Shown here: in pieces, positions 26,194 through 35,326 of the stretch | Layout of the letters: every line of letters begins with the position of its first letter | Position numbering within the stretch: position 1 is the stretch's first letter | Source: Rheinheimera mesophila | GTDB lineage: Bacteria; Pseudomonadota; Gammaproteobacteria; Enterobacterales; Alteromonadaceae | Reading direction: 5' to 3' | DNA length: 64,000 nucleotides | NCBI RefSeq assembly: GCF_000986865.1 | Contig: NZ_LAVS01000003.1 | Span: 1 to 64,000, forward strand | Notes under the pieces: model-generated | Database searches by the model: none | What the model saw: the letters and a program-made list of their open reading frames with translations, nothing else | Told to the model about the DNA's origin: nothing | Position numbers and translations under genes: made by a program

Positions 26194-27174
26194 GTGAAAG
26201 TAGCAAAGTTATTAACTTCATTAAGTCTGATTGCAGCCACTTTAGGTCTGACAGCTCAGGCGGCCATTATCGAAGCCGACCCTAAATTACCAGCTTATGT
26301 AAAAGCCACCGGTGTTTCAGGCAATATTTCCAGTATAGGTTCTGATACCTTAAACAACCTGATGACCAAATGGGCTGAAGAGTTCCGTAAGCAATACCCG
26401 AACGTCAATATCCAAATTCAGGGTGCAGGTTCTTCCACAGCGCCTACAGCGTTGACGGAAGGCACATCAAACTTCGGTCCTATGAGCCGTGCGATGAAGC
26501 CATCCGAAGTACAGGATTTTGAAGCTAAATACGGCTACAAACCAATGGCTATTCCTGTGGCTATCGATTTATTGGCTGTCTATGTTAACAAAGACAACCC
26601 ATTACAGGGGTTAACTATTGCTCAGGTCGATGCGATTTTTTCTGCGACCCGTAAATGTGGTTACAAAGAAGACGTGACCCGCTGGGGCCAGTTGGGTATG
26701 GAAGGTGCCTGGGCAAACCGCGATTTCACTATGTATAGCCGTAATGCAGTATCCGGTACTTACGGTTACTTCAAAGATGTGGCGCTGTGTGGCGGTGACT
26801 TTAAATCCAGTATCAACGAACAACCTGGCTCTGCGTCTGTAGTGCAGGGGATCAGTGAGTCTATTAACGGCATCGGCTACTCAGGCATTGGTTATATCAC
26901 GTCAAGCGTCAAAGCCTTACCTTTAGCGAAAAAAGAAGGCGAGCCATTTTATGCGCCAAATGCGGATCACGCGTTAGATGGCAAGTACCCGTTATCACGT
27001 TTCCTGTACGTGTATGTGAACAAACACCCGAACAAAGATATGCTGCCGTTAGAGCGTGAATTTGTTCGCTTCGTGTTGTCCAAAAATGGTCAGGACGTGG
27101 TTGCTCATGACGGTTATGTGCCAGTACCTGCCTCAGTCGCAGCCAAAGCACTGGCAGACTTAGGTATCAAGTAA
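26194..27174 (+). CDS. pstS: Phosphate-binding protein PstS
   Basis: Periplasmic phosphate-binding protein of 326 residues. The signal peptide is residues 1-23 (cut after AQA). Phosphate-site motifs are visible: [41 protein letters not shown], and SGTYGYFKD with the Ser/Thr cradle. The start is GTG at 26194 behind GAGGAG. It delivers phosphate to PstC-PstA. A strong terminator follows, and pstC has its own Pho promoter, so binding protein and permease are separate transcription units. This would allow more PstS than permease. Confidence 0.95.
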   Translation: MKVAKLLTSLSLIAATLGLTAQAAIIEADPKLPAYVKATGVSGNISSIGSDTLNNLMTKWAEEFRKQYPNVNIQIQGAGSSTAPTALTEGTSNFGPMSRAMKPSEVQDFEAKYGYKPMAIPVAIDLLAVYVNKDNPLQGLTIAQVDAIFSATRKCGYKEDVTRWGQLGMEGAWANRDFTMYSRNAVSGTYGYFKDVALCGGDFKSSINEQPGSASVVQGISESINGIGYSGIGYITSSVKALPLAKKEGEPFYAPNADHALDGKYPLSRFLYVYVNKHPNKDMLPLEREFVRFVLSKNGQDVVAHDGYVPVPASVAAKALADLGIK

Positions 27175-27190
27175 CCCGGTCTGATCAACA

Positions 27191-27220
27191 CAAGGCACCT
27201 TCAGGGTGCCTTGTTTGTTT
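27191..27220 (+). terminator. Terminator after pstS
   Basis: A 9-bp stem CAAGGCACC/GGTGCCTTG (27191-27199, 27205-27213) with a 5-nt loop and TTTGTTTTC after it. Confidence 0.8.
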
Positions 27221-27292
27221 TCTGACATGAAGCATTTGTTTTGGTCAGTGATTTTTATTTGAAATGTGTCATTAATATGACAAAAAACCACT

Positions 27293-27326
27293 CTGTAATA
27301 TTTTCGTCATAAAACTCTACTATAGT
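27293..27326 (+). promoter_or_regulatory. Pho box and -10 of the pstCAB-phoU operon
   Basis: CTGTAAT (27293-27299), attt, TCGTCAT (27304-27310), 10 nt, then a -10-like TATAGT (27321-27326). Upstream, TGTCAT and ATGACA face each other around 27256-27271 as an inverted pair that does not fit the Pho spacing. Confidence 0.8.
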
Positions 27327-27362
27327 TGCCAGCATCTAAAAGTAACTGGTGGTATCGCAACT

Positions 27363-29651
27363 ATGCATTCAACCCATCCAAGTCAGCAGTCTGTCGGTGA
27401 TTCTCCGCGTTCTTTGCTGCCAACTGGTGAACGTCGGGCCCGTTTACGGCGCTGGCGGGCTGTTAAAGATAAAATCTCCAAATATGGCATCAGCTTTGCC
27501 GGCATTAGTGTGGTGCTGGCTTTTGCCACTATATTTGTTTATCTGTTTTCTGAAGTCGGGCCTTTGTTTTCTTCCGCTTCAGTGGAACAGAAAACCAGCT
27601 ACCAAAGTCCTGTCGCTCAGCCGCTGCACAGCAGTATTGAACGCTATGGCGAGGTGGGGTTAACGGTGAGCTCTGATGCGAAGCTGCAGTTTTTTAATGC
27701 CGAAACGGGTGAACTGAAGCAGCAGGTGCAACTGGCTTTACCAGCAGGGGCTAGCGTCACCTCGTTTGCTAAAGCCGATCCCCGTACCGGCACCTTGATT
27801 CTGGGGTTATCGAACGGTCAGGCGTTAATTGCGAAGCACGAGTACCTGCTGAGTTACCCGAATGACAAACGCCAGGTCAATCCAAAGGTCAGTTATCCGC
27901 TCGGTGAAGCGCCGCTGCAGGTGGATGCGCAAGGTCAGGCGCTGGTGGCTATTGCCATTCAGGAAAAAGACGAAAACCGTATGCTCAGTGCATACACGGC
28001 CGATGGTCGTTTAGTTTTATCCAATATGGTGGCAGAAACGGCCTTCCTGACTGGTGAAACTACAGTAGTCCGCACTGATTACACTTTGCCTGATGCGCCA
28101 AAGTCTGCCAGCAAAATTCTGATTGATAACACCTTCCAGAACTTGTTTGTCGCAGACAAGGCTGGTCATATTCATTATTACGCTATTAATAACCCACAAG
28201 AAGCGCGTTTAGTCCAAAGCGTGAATGCGGTTTCTTCTGGTGCTCAGATCACCGCCATGGAGTTTCTGGTGGGTACTGTGTCTTTGGTTGTGGGTTCATC
28301 TACAGGTGAATTAAGCCAATGGTTTTTAGTGCGTGATCAGCACAATAACTTCGACTTAAAACAAATCCGTGATTTTGAGCAGCACCCGGGTGCCATCACT
28401 CAGATTGATGCGGAGTACTCACGCAAAGGTTTTATGGCGATAGATGACAAAGGTCATTTAGGCATTCATTACGGAACCTCTGCCCGTACTTTGTTTCTGG
28501 AAGCTTTTGATCATGGGCTGACAGCCAGACAAATTGCCATTTCTCCTATCAACACTAATTTCCTGATGCTGGACGATCAAGGCCAGATGCATAAGTTTGA
28601 GCTGGAAAATGCGCATCCCGATGTGTCCTACACTGCACTTTGGAATGAAGTCTGGTACGAAGGCCGTGACGAAGGCAAATACATTTGGCAGGCCTCGGCG
28701 GGTTCTGATGAGTTTGAAGCCAAAATGAGTATGGTGCCGCTGGCGATTGGTACTCTAAAAGCTGCCTTTTTTGCCATGCTGTTCGCCACTCCTTTGGCCA
28801 TTATGAGTGCGATTTATGTCGCCTACTTTATGACTCCAGTGCTGCGCGGCAAGGTGAAACCGACCATTGAAATCATGGCCGCTTTACCTACGGTTATCTT
28901 AGGTTTCCTCGCGGGCTTGTGGTTGGCCCCTTTTGTCGAAGAGTACTTAAGTGCAGTGTTTGCCATTTTGCTACTGATGCCATTTATGATGCTGGCGGCC
29001 GCTTATTTGTGGCGTTATATGCCGGAATCCATTCGTAACCGCTTTGGTTTAGGCTGGGAAGCGGCGTTTTTAGTGCCGGTGATTATTCTGTTTGGTTATT
29101 TGGCAGTCAGCGCCAGCCCGATGATCGACAACACCTTTTTTGATGGTAGCTTACGTCAGTGGTTTACCGACAATGGTATTAACTACGACCAGCGGAATGC
29201 GCTGATTGTCGGTATCGCTATGGGCTTTGCTGTGATTCCAAATATCTTCTCTATTGCCGAAGATGCGATTTTTAACGTGCCCCGTCATTTAACTCAGGGC
29301 TCATTGGCTTTGGGTGCCACACCGTGGCAAACCATGGTCGGTGTGGTTCTGCCAACGGCAAGTCCTGGTGTATTCGCCGCAGTGATGGTGGGTTTTGGCC
29401 GTGCTGTGGGTGAAACCATGATTGTGCTGATGGCCACAGGTAACAGCCCTGTGGTGAACTTTAATATCTTCGAAGGTATGCGGACTTTATCCGCCAATAT
29501 AGCGGTTGAACTGCCTGAAACTGCAGTCGGCAGCACGCACTTTAGGGTCTTGTTCCTGGCCGCGCTGGTGCTCTTCGTCTTTACCTTTGTGTTTAATACC
29601 TTAGCCGAAGTGATACGGCAGCGTTTACGTCAACGCTTCAGCAATCTGTAA
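27363..29651 (+). CDS. pstC: Phosphate ABC transporter permease PstC, extended form
   Basis: Inner-membrane permease of 762 residues. The C-terminal 300 residues are the usual PstC permease with the EAA-type loop (LTQGSLALGATPWQTMVGVVLPTASPG). The N-terminal part has one membrane helix (about 42-65) followed by about 380 periplasmic residues with repeated beta motifs reminiscent of a propeller. E. coli PstC has 319 residues and lacks this domain; long forms are known in Vibrio, Shewanella and relatives. The added domain may contact PstS or PhoU-PhoR signalling partners. pstA starts 15 nt downstream. Confidence 0.9.
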   Translation: MHSTHPSQQSVGDSPRSLLPTGERRARLRRWRAVKDKISKYGISFAGISVVLAFATIFVYLFSEVGPLFSSASVEQKTSYQSPVAQPLHSSIERYGEVGLTVSSDAKLQFFNAETGELKQQVQLALPAGASVTSFAKADPRTGTLILGLSNGQALIAKHEYLLSYPNDKRQVNPKVSYPLGEAPLQVDAQGQALVAIAIQEKDENRMLSAYTADGRLVLSNMVAETAFLTGETTVVRTDYTLPDAPKSASKILIDNTFQNLFVADKAGHIHYYAINNPQEARLVQSVNAVSSGAQITAMEFLVGTVSLVVGSSTGELSQWFLVRDQHNNFDLKQIRDFEQHPGAITQIDAEYSRKGFMAIDDKGHLGIHYGTSARTLFLEAFDHGLTARQIAISPINTNFLMLDDQGQMHKFELENAHPDVSYTALWNEVWYEGRDEGKYIWQASAGSDEFEAKMSMVPLAIGTLKAAFFAMLFATPLAIMSAIYVAYFMTPVLRGKVKPTIEIMAALPTVILGFLAGLWLAPFVEEYLSAVFAILLLMPFMMLAAAYLWRYMPESIRNRFGLGWEAAFLVPVIILFGYLAVSASPMIDNTFFDGSLRQWFTDNGINYDQRNALIVGIAMGFAVIPNIFSIAEDAIFNVPRHLTQGSLALGATPWQTMVGVVLPTASPGVFAAVMVGFGRAVGETMIVLMATGNSPVVNFNIFEGMRTLSANIAVELPETAVGSTHFRVLFLAALVLFVFTFVFNTLAEVIRQRLRQRFSNL

Positions 29652-29666
29652 TTAAGGGGCACTTTG

Positions 29667-31346
29667 ATGAAATCTTTATTTGGCGTAAGAGCCTGGTTCA
29701 GATCAGGGACTCCCTGGATTTGGTTAAACGCCGGCGCTATCGCACTTTGTCTGGTGATGGTGGTCGGTGTATTAGGATTAATAGTGGTACGCGGCGGCAG
29801 TCACTTCTGGCCAGCAGATTTGCAGCAGACCGAGTGGTCACCTGAATCGGGTCAGAAAAAAACCATTATGGGCGAGTTGGTGCGCTCAGAAACTGTCTCT
29901 GCTGTGATGTTGCGTGAATCCGGAGCTACTGTGCCGGCCGAGCTCGAGTCTGTCACCCGTTATCTGGTGAAAGTAGGTAACCGTGATGTGTATGGTCGCG
30001 ACTTCTCCTGGTATATGGATTATGAGATCACTGGCTGGGTTGTGCCTGAAGGCGCCATTGCTTTGGAGCGCCGCGAGCGGGGTAACTTTTATGGGTTTCC
30101 ATTAAAGCTGACCGAAGGCGATAAGCTGGTTGCAGAAGGTGTGGCCATGTGGCCAGAGCTGCTGCAACGGGTGGAGCGCGCCAATACTATCTTCCAGCAA
30201 ATGAAAGATATTGAAAAAAATGACATCAGTCGCATCAACAATCAGATTGAAAAGTTGCGTTTAACTGAACGTCGTTTGGTGCTGGAGCAAGTGTCAGAAG
30301 CCGAACTGGCTGAGTTTAAAGCTCAGGCTGCGGCAGAAAACAAAGTATTGAGCGATGAGTACGAAGTGATCCAGCAAAAACTGGATCAACTGCGTGCAGA
30401 GTCCAACCGCGATACCCTGATTGCCCGCACGGCTGAGGGACGTGAAGTCAGTATTTCGCTGGCCAATATAGTCAACGCTTATGCGCCAAACGACATGTCA
30501 GTCTGGCAAAAGACCCGCCACTATTTCAGTGGCATAGCAGGTTTCCTGAGCGAGGAACCGCGTGAAGCCAATACCGAAGGCGGTATTTTCCCGGCTATTT
30601 TTGGTACTGTCACCATGGTGATCCTGATGGCCATCATCGTTACCCCTTTTGGCGTGCTGGCGGCTATTTACCTGCGTGAATATGCTAAACAGGGACCTTT
30701 GCTAAAGATTATCCGGATTTCGGTCTACAACCTGGCTGGTGTACCTTCCATTGTCTACGGTGTGTTTGGTTTAGGATTTTTTGTCTACATTATGGGCGGC
30801 AGTATAGACCAGCTATTTTATCCTGAAGCCCTGCCGAGTCCGACTTTTGGTACTCCGGGTTTATTCTGGGCTTCATTAACCCTGGCCTTGTTAACCCTGC
30901 CTGTAGTGATTGTCTCGACCGAAGAAGGCTTATCCCGTATTCCTAGTACCATCCGGATGGGCAGTCTGGCGCTGGGCGCGACTAAATCTGAGACCTTATG
31001 GAAAGTGGTTGTGCCACTGGCAACTCCGGCTATGATGACGGGCTTAATTTTAGCTGTGGCCCGTGCTGCCGGTGAAGTCGCACCTTTGATGCTGGTAGGG
31101 GTCGTGAAATTAGCTCCGACTTTACCTATAGATGGCAACTTCCCCTTTATTCACTTAGATCAGAAGATCATGCACTTAGGTTTCCATGTGTTCGATGTGG
31201 GTTTCCAGAGTCCAAATGTCGAAGCCTCGCGTCCTTTGCTCTACGCCACGGCGCTGGTGCTGGTGTTATTGATTGTGGTGCTGAATATGGCAGCAATTTA
31301 TATGCGTAACAGATTACGTGAAAAATACCGCAGCGATGCTGACTAG
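29667..31346 (+). CDS. pstA: Phosphate ABC transporter permease PstA, extended form
   Basis: Inner-membrane permease of 559 residues, against 296 in E. coli. After TM1 (about 17-43) comes an inserted periplasmic region of about 250 residues. It includes a coiled coil (roughly residues 175-255, MKDIEKNDISRINNQIEKL onward). The standard permease follows, with GSLALGATKSETLWKVVVPLATPAMMTG as the EAA loop. The ATG at 29667 follows AAGGGGC and is preferred over TTG one codon earlier. Both permease subunits carry large extra periplasmic parts, so these may assemble together. Confidence 0.9.
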   Translation: MKSLFGVRAWFRSGTPWIWLNAGAIALCLVMVVGVLGLIVVRGGSHFWPADLQQTEWSPESGQKKTIMGELVRSETVSAVMLRESGATVPAELESVTRYLVKVGNRDVYGRDFSWYMDYEITGWVVPEGAIALERRERGNFYGFPLKLTEGDKLVAEGVAMWPELLQRVERANTIFQQMKDIEKNDISRINNQIEKLRLTERRLVLEQVSEAELAEFKAQAAAENKVLSDEYEVIQQKLDQLRAESNRDTLIARTAEGREVSISLANIVNAYAPNDMSVWQKTRHYFSGIAGFLSEEPREANTEGGIFPAIFGTVTMVILMAIIVTPFGVLAAIYLREYAKQGPLLKIIRISVYNLAGVPSIVYGVFGLGFFVYIMGGSIDQLFYPEALPSPTFGTPGLFWASLTLALLTLPVVIVSTEEGLSRIPSTIRMGSLALGATKSETLWKVVVPLATPAMMTGLILAVARAAGEVAPLMLVGVVKLAPTLPIDGNFPFIHLDQKIMHLGFHVFDVGFQSPNVEASRPLLYATALVLVLLIVVLNMAAIYMRNRLREKYRSDAD

Positions 31347-31401
31347 ACCTCGCCTGATATGCAGGTAGTTGATAACAGAATTTCACAGAATGGTAACGAA
31401 G

Positions 31402-32214
31402 ATGAATCAAGATAAATTAACAGCTCCACCGGTAGAGACCGAATTAAAATTATCGGATGAAAAAATCAAGCTGCAGGTCAATGATCTGAAGCTGTATTAC
31501 GGTGATGCACTGGCACTCAAAAGCATCAATATGACAATACCGGAGAAACGTGTCACAGCCTTTATCGGTCCTTCAGGCTGCGGTAAGTCGACTTTGTTAC
31601 GCTGTTTTAACCGGATGAACGACTTAGTCGATATTTGTCGTATTGAAGGCGAGATTTTAATGGACAGCCAGAATATCTATGACCCGAAAGTGGACGTGGC
31701 TGAACTGCGCCGTCAGGTCGGTATGGTGTTCCAGAAGCCGAATCCGTTTCCAAAAAGTATTTATGAAAACGTCGCTTACGGTTTGCGCCTGCAAGGTGTA
31801 AAAGACAAACGTATTCTGGATGAAGTGGTAGAAACGTCGCTCAAAGGTGCGGCTTTATGGAATGAAGTCAAAGACCGTTTGCATGACAATGCCTTTGGTT
31901 TGTCTGGTGGTCAGCAGCAACGTCTGGTGATTGCCCGTGCTATCGCGATTGAACCAGAGGTGTTGTTGCTGGATGAACCAGCATCGGCTTTGGATCCGAT
32001 TTCCACGCTAAAAATTGAAGAGCTGATTTATGAGCTTAAAGATAAATACACTATTGTGATCGTGACCCACAATATGCAGCAGGCAGCCCGGGTATCCGAC
32101 TATACTGCCTTTATGTATATGGGTGATTTAATTGAGTTTGATGCCACCAATAAGATGTTTACCAATCCATCGCAGCAACAAACTGAAGATTACATCACAG
32201 GTCGTTTTGGTTAA
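31402..32214 (+). CDS. pstB: Phosphate ABC transporter ATPase PstB
   Basis: ABC ATPase of about 270 residues with Walker [11 protein letters not shown]-loop [18 protein letters not shown], signature LSGGQQQR and Walker [14 protein letters not shown]. It powers PstCA and takes part in PhoR repression through PhoU. The start is uncertain: ATG at 31402 gives a length nearest to the family, while ATG 31390 or TTG 31369 would add a few residues. An ATACCC/GGGTAT palindromic repeat fills most of the 151-bp gap to phoU. Confidence 0.95.
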   Translation: MNQDKLTAPPVETELKLSDEKIKLQVNDLKLYYGDALALKSINMTIPEKRVTAFIGPSGCGKSTLLRCFNRMNDLVDICRIEGEILMDSQNIYDPKVDVAELRRQVGMVFQKPNPFPKSIYENVAYGLRLQGVKDKRILDEVVETSLKGAALWNEVKDRLHDNAFGLSGGQQQRLVIARAIAIEPEVLLLDEPASALDPISTLKIEELIYELKDKYTIVIVTHNMQQAARVSDYTAFMYMGDLIEFDATNKMFTNPSQQQTEDYITGRFG

Positions 32215-32227
32215 TTAATGAAAGTGA

Positions 32228-32351
32228 ATACCCAAAGTAATTGCAGTTGCAGCAAGGCGACAAACGAGTGAGGGCCCTGAGCATAGAAAACGATGTGATT
32301 GGGGCGAAAGAGAGCAGTGAACACGGCTGTAACTGCAAGAATCAAGGGTAT
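32228..32351 (+). repeat. Dispersed ATACCC/GGGTAT palindromic repeat, copy 1
   Basis: A 124-bp imperfect palindrome with terminal inverted repeats ATACCCAAAG... and ...CAAGGGTAT. The arms contain GTAATTGCAGTTGCAGC and its rough complement GGCTGTAACTGCAAG. It is nearly the reverse complement of the ends of copy 2 (56082-56263). It lies between the pstB stop and the phoU ribosome site. Similar repeats are familiar from Shewanella and related genomes; that link is from memory. Confidence 0.8.
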
Positions 32352-32365
32352 TGGAGGAGAGCGCG

Positions 32366-33076
32366 ATGGATAAAATGAATTTAACGAAGCACATTTCCAG
32401 TCAGTTCAATGAAGAAATTGAACAGGTTCGTAATCATGTGATGGCGATGGGTGGCTTAATTGAACAGCAATTGGCGGATGCATTAAATGCAATTGCCAGC
32501 AGTGATGCGGAATTAGCCCGTCAGGTGATTGCCAATGACTTAAAGGTCAACGACTGGGAAATTAAAATTGACCACGAGTGCACCCGTATTATTGCCAAAC
32601 GTCAGCCAGCGGCCAGCGATTTACGGCTGATTATGGCCATTATTAAAACCATTTCTGACCTAGAACGCATTGGTGATGAAGCCGAACGTATTGCGAAGGT
32701 GGCGTTGGAGTCCTTTAATAGTGCGCAGCAGGACTTGCTGGTGAATCTGGATAATATGGGCCGCCATGTTGCGCAAATGCTGCACGACGTATTAGACGCT
32801 TTTGCCCGTATGGATGTGGAAGCGGCTTTAGCTGTACACCGTGAAGACAGAAAAGTGGACCGTGAATACGAGGCCATCACTCGTCAACTGATGACCTACA
32901 TGATGGAAGACCCGCGCTCTATTCCTAAGATCATGAATGTGTTATGGTCAGCCCGCTCGATGGAACGTATCGGTGATCGTTGTAAAAACGTGGCGGAGTA
33001 CATAGTGTTTCTGGTCAAAGGCAAAGATGTGCGCCATGCGGACGATGAAAAGTTAGAGCAAGACGCCCGCAGTTAA
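32366..33076 (+). CDS. phoU: Phosphate signalling protein PhoU
   Basis: All-helical protein of 236 residues made of two similar three-helix bundles. Each has the metal-binding E/DxxxD pattern ([49 protein letters not shown], then [16 protein letters not shown]). It links Pst activity to PhoR and keeps PhoB inactive in phosphate excess. The start is ATG 32366, with GGAGGAG upstream; an in-frame TTG at 32351 lies inside the repeat. It ends the pst operon and is followed by a strong terminator. Confidence 0.95.
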   Translation: MDKMNLTKHISSQFNEEIEQVRNHVMAMGGLIEQQLADALNAIASSDAELARQVIANDLKVNDWEIKIDHECTRIIAKRQPAASDLRLIMAIIKTISDLERIGDEAERIAKVALESFNSAQQDLLVNLDNMGRHVAQMLHDVLDAFARMDVEAALAVHREDRKVDREYEAITRQLMTYMMEDPRSIPKIMNVLWSARSMERIGDRCKNVAEYIVFLVKGKDVRHADDEKLEQDARS

Positions 33077-33100
33077 AAAACTCAGCGTTAAAGTTGTCAT

Positions 33101-33137
33101 AAAAGCCTGATAAAACCTATGTTTTATCAGGCTTTTT
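33101..33137 (+). terminator. Terminator after phoU
   Basis: A 16-bp stem AAAAGCCTGATAAAAC/GTTTTATCAGGCTTTT with a 4-nt loop CTAT, ending in a T-run. It is the strongest terminator in the window and closes the pstCAB-phoU operon. Confidence 0.92.
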
Positions 33138-33227
33138 GCATTACTGCTTTTAAGAAGTTTTTATTACACTTTGATTGCAGTACAATGCGCGCCGGTTTTC
33201 ATTAACTCAACAGCAAGAGGCACACTT

Positions 33228-33902
33228 ATGCCAAATCACTTTTTGGCGGTTTTTGCGAAATCACCAATCAAGCCTTTAGAAGAACATATTAAAAAGGTGT
33301 TTGACGCCAGCCTGTTATTACTGCCGTTTTTCGATGCAGTGTTTTTAACAGATTGGGAGAAGGCGGCTGAAGTTCGCAAAGCACTCGTAGCGTTAGAAAA
33401 GGATGCTGACAAATTAAAGCGTGATATCCGTGTGCATTTGCCACGTGGATTGTTTTTACCTGTCGACAGAACGGACTTGTTAGAGCTGGTATCGCAACAA
33501 GATAAAATCGCGAACAAAGCTAAAGATATCACAGGTCGTGTTTTAGGCCGTGAGTTAGAAATTCCGGCGCCTATTCAGGTGGAATTTAAAGCCTATTTAC
33601 AGCGTTGTATCGACGCTGTTGAATTAGCCTGTGAAGCGATCAATGAATTGGATGAACTGCTGGAAACCGGTTTCCGCGGTCGCGAAGTCGATTTAGTGAT
33701 CAAAATGGTTGAACGTATCGATGAAATCGAGCACGACACCGATCAACTACAAATCAGTCTGCGCAAATTTGTTCGTAAAGCAGAAGCCGAAATGAATCCG
33801 GTTGATGTGATGTTCCTGTACCGCACTTTGGAGTGGGTTGGTGATTTAGCCGATTCAGCCTTAAAAGTAGGTTCACGACTCGAAATCATGTTAGCCCGTT
33901 AA
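33228..33902 (+). CDS. DUF47/TIGR00153-family Pit accessory protein
   Basis: Helical protein of 224 residues related to PhoU (DUF47, TIGR00153). It is usually encoded just before a Pit phosphate transporter and is thought to regulate it. Repeated ED-rich helical motifs are seen (LEKDADKLKRDIRVHLPRGLFLPVDRTDLLELVSQQDKIANKAKDI; ERIDEIEHDTDQLQ). The start is ATG 33228 behind AAGAGG; the open frame extends upstream to 33171 without a ribosome site. pit follows after 19 bp. A -10-like TACAAT at 33181 may start this operon, and no Pho box is present. Confidence 0.9.
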   Translation: MPNHFLAVFAKSPIKPLEEHIKKVFDASLLLLPFFDAVFLTDWEKAAEVRKALVALEKDADKLKRDIRVHLPRGLFLPVDRTDLLELVSQQDKIANKAKDITGRVLGRELEIPAPIQVEFKAYLQRCIDAVELACEAINELDELLETGFRGREVDLVIKMVERIDEIEHDTDQLQISLRKFVRKAEAEMNPVDVMFLYRTLEWVGDLADSALKVGSRLEIMLAR

Positions 33903-33921
33903 TTCTTAAGGTAATTCAATA

Positions 33922-35190
33922 ATGGAAATTCTCTCTCAGTACGGCTTATTGCTGATTATTACTGCCGCTGTATTTGGCTTTATTATGGCCTACGGCGTGG
34001 GTGCCAATGATGTTGCCAACGCTATGGGCACTTCGGTCGGCTCTAAAGCGTTAACTTTGAAGCAAGCACTGATTATCGCCGCTATTTTTGAAGCAGCCGG
34101 CGCCTGGTTAGCGGGTGGTGAAGTCACCTCGACCATCCGCAGCGGTATAGTGGATGCTGAAGCTTTTAAAGCAGTACCGGAACTTTTAGTGTTCGGTATG
34201 ATCGCCTCCTTGCTCGCAGCCGGAACCTGGTTGTTAGTCGCTACTCACTTCGGTTGGCCCGTGTCTACAACGCACTCTATCGTTGGCGCTATTATCGGCT
34301 TTGCTTCGGTTGGCGTAGGTATGGAATATGTGCGCTGGGGCGAGGTGACGGGCATAGTTGGTAGTTGGGTTGTGACGCCCGTGCTGTCCGGTATTCTGGC
34401 TTACCTGATCTTTATGAGCGCTCAGCGTCTGATCTTTGATACTGAGAATCCGCTGGAAGCTGCTAAAAAATATGTGCCTTTCTACATGGTGTTTGCGGCT
34501 TTTATGATGGCTTTTGTCACCGTCAGCAAAGGGTTAAAACACGTAGGTCTGACTCTGACGCCCAATGAAGGTTTTATGCTGTGTGTCGCGATCGCACTGG
34601 TTGTGGGTGTTATAGGTAAAATTGCCATCAGCCGTCTGAAGATTGATCCGGAAGCTGACAAAGAAATGCATTTTAATAACGTAGAGCGGATCTTCGGTAT
34701 TCTGATGATTTTCACTGCCTGCTGTATGGCTTTTGCTCATGGCTCGAATGACGTGGCGAATGCCATTGGGCCATTAGCTGCTGTGGTCGGTATTATCCAA
34801 TCTGGTGGTCAAATTCTGGATAAAGTGGCATTAGACTGGTGGATCCTGCCTTTAGGTGCTGTGGGTATAGTGATAGGTCTGGCGACATTAGGCGCCCGGG
34901 TGATTCGCACCATAGGTGAAAACATCACTCACCTGACGCCAAGTCGTGGTTTTGCCGCTGAAATTGCTGCAGCCAGTACAGTGGTGATCGCTTCAGGTAT
35001 AGGTTTACCTATTTCTACCACGCAAACTCTGGTGGGTGCGGTATTGGGTGTAGGTATGGCTCGGGGTATAGCAGCGCTGAACCTGGGGGTGATCCGGAAC
35101 ATTTTTGTGTCATGGGTTGTCACTTTGCCTGTGGGCGCTGGTTTAGCTATCGTATTTTTCTACATCATCAAGGCGATATTTGGCGCTTAA
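33922..35190 (+). CDS. pit: Low-affinity inorganic phosphate transporter Pit
   Basis: PiT-family (PHO4) membrane transporter of 422 residues with 10-12 hydrophobic helices. The two signature repeats GANDVANAMGTSVGSKALTLKQA (near residue 27) and AHGSNDVANAIGPLAAVV (near residue 275) are typical. It is a phosphate symporter, probably for metal-phosphate with H+ or Na+. It is cotranscribed with the DUF47 protein. The lack of a Pho box here contrasts with pstCAB and fits constitutive, low-affinity uptake. Confidence 0.93.
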   Translation: MEILSQYGLLLIITAAVFGFIMAYGVGANDVANAMGTSVGSKALTLKQALIIAAIFEAAGAWLAGGEVTSTIRSGIVDAEAFKAVPELLVFGMIASLLAAGTWLLVATHFGWPVSTTHSIVGAIIGFASVGVGMEYVRWGEVTGIVGSWVVTPVLSGILAYLIFMSAQRLIFDTENPLEAAKKYVPFYMVFAAFMMAFVTVSKGLKHVGLTLTPNEGFMLCVAIALVVGVIGKIAISRLKIDPEADKEMHFNNVERIFGILMIFTACCMAFAHGSNDVANAIGPLAAVVGIIQSGGQILDKVALDWWILPLGAVGIVIGLATLGARVIRTIGENITHLTPSRGFAAEIAAASTVVIASGIGLPISTTQTLVGAVLGVGMARGIAALNLGVIRNIFVSWVVTLPVGAGLAIVFFYIIKAIFGA

Positions 35191-35211
35191 TGCCTTTTGT
35201 TGCTTATGAAG

Positions 35212-35241
35212 AAATCCCGGTTTGATACCGGGATTTTTTTT
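35212..35241 (+). terminator. Terminator after pit
   Basis: Stem AAATCCCGG/CCGGGATTT (35212-35220, 35228-35236) with loop TTTGATA and eight or nine T. Confidence 0.9.
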
Positions 35242-35326
35242 ATTCAGATGAACTGTTATTGAGCTTTTCTTTTTTCTTTTATTCAATTAAATTGGTTTGA
35301 AATTAGTTTAATCATCGGAATAAGAG

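Noticed and set aside
27256-27271. TGTCAT...ATGACA inverted pair upstream of pstC as a second Pho box
   Set aside because: The half-sites face each other with a 4-bp gap, not in 11-bp direct repeat; the real Pho box is 27293-27310.
33096-33116. TTGTCAT near the phoU terminator as a Pho box for DUF47-pit
   Set aside because: The next in-phase heptamer (GCCTGAT) does not match and the site is inside the terminator stem; more likely coincidence.
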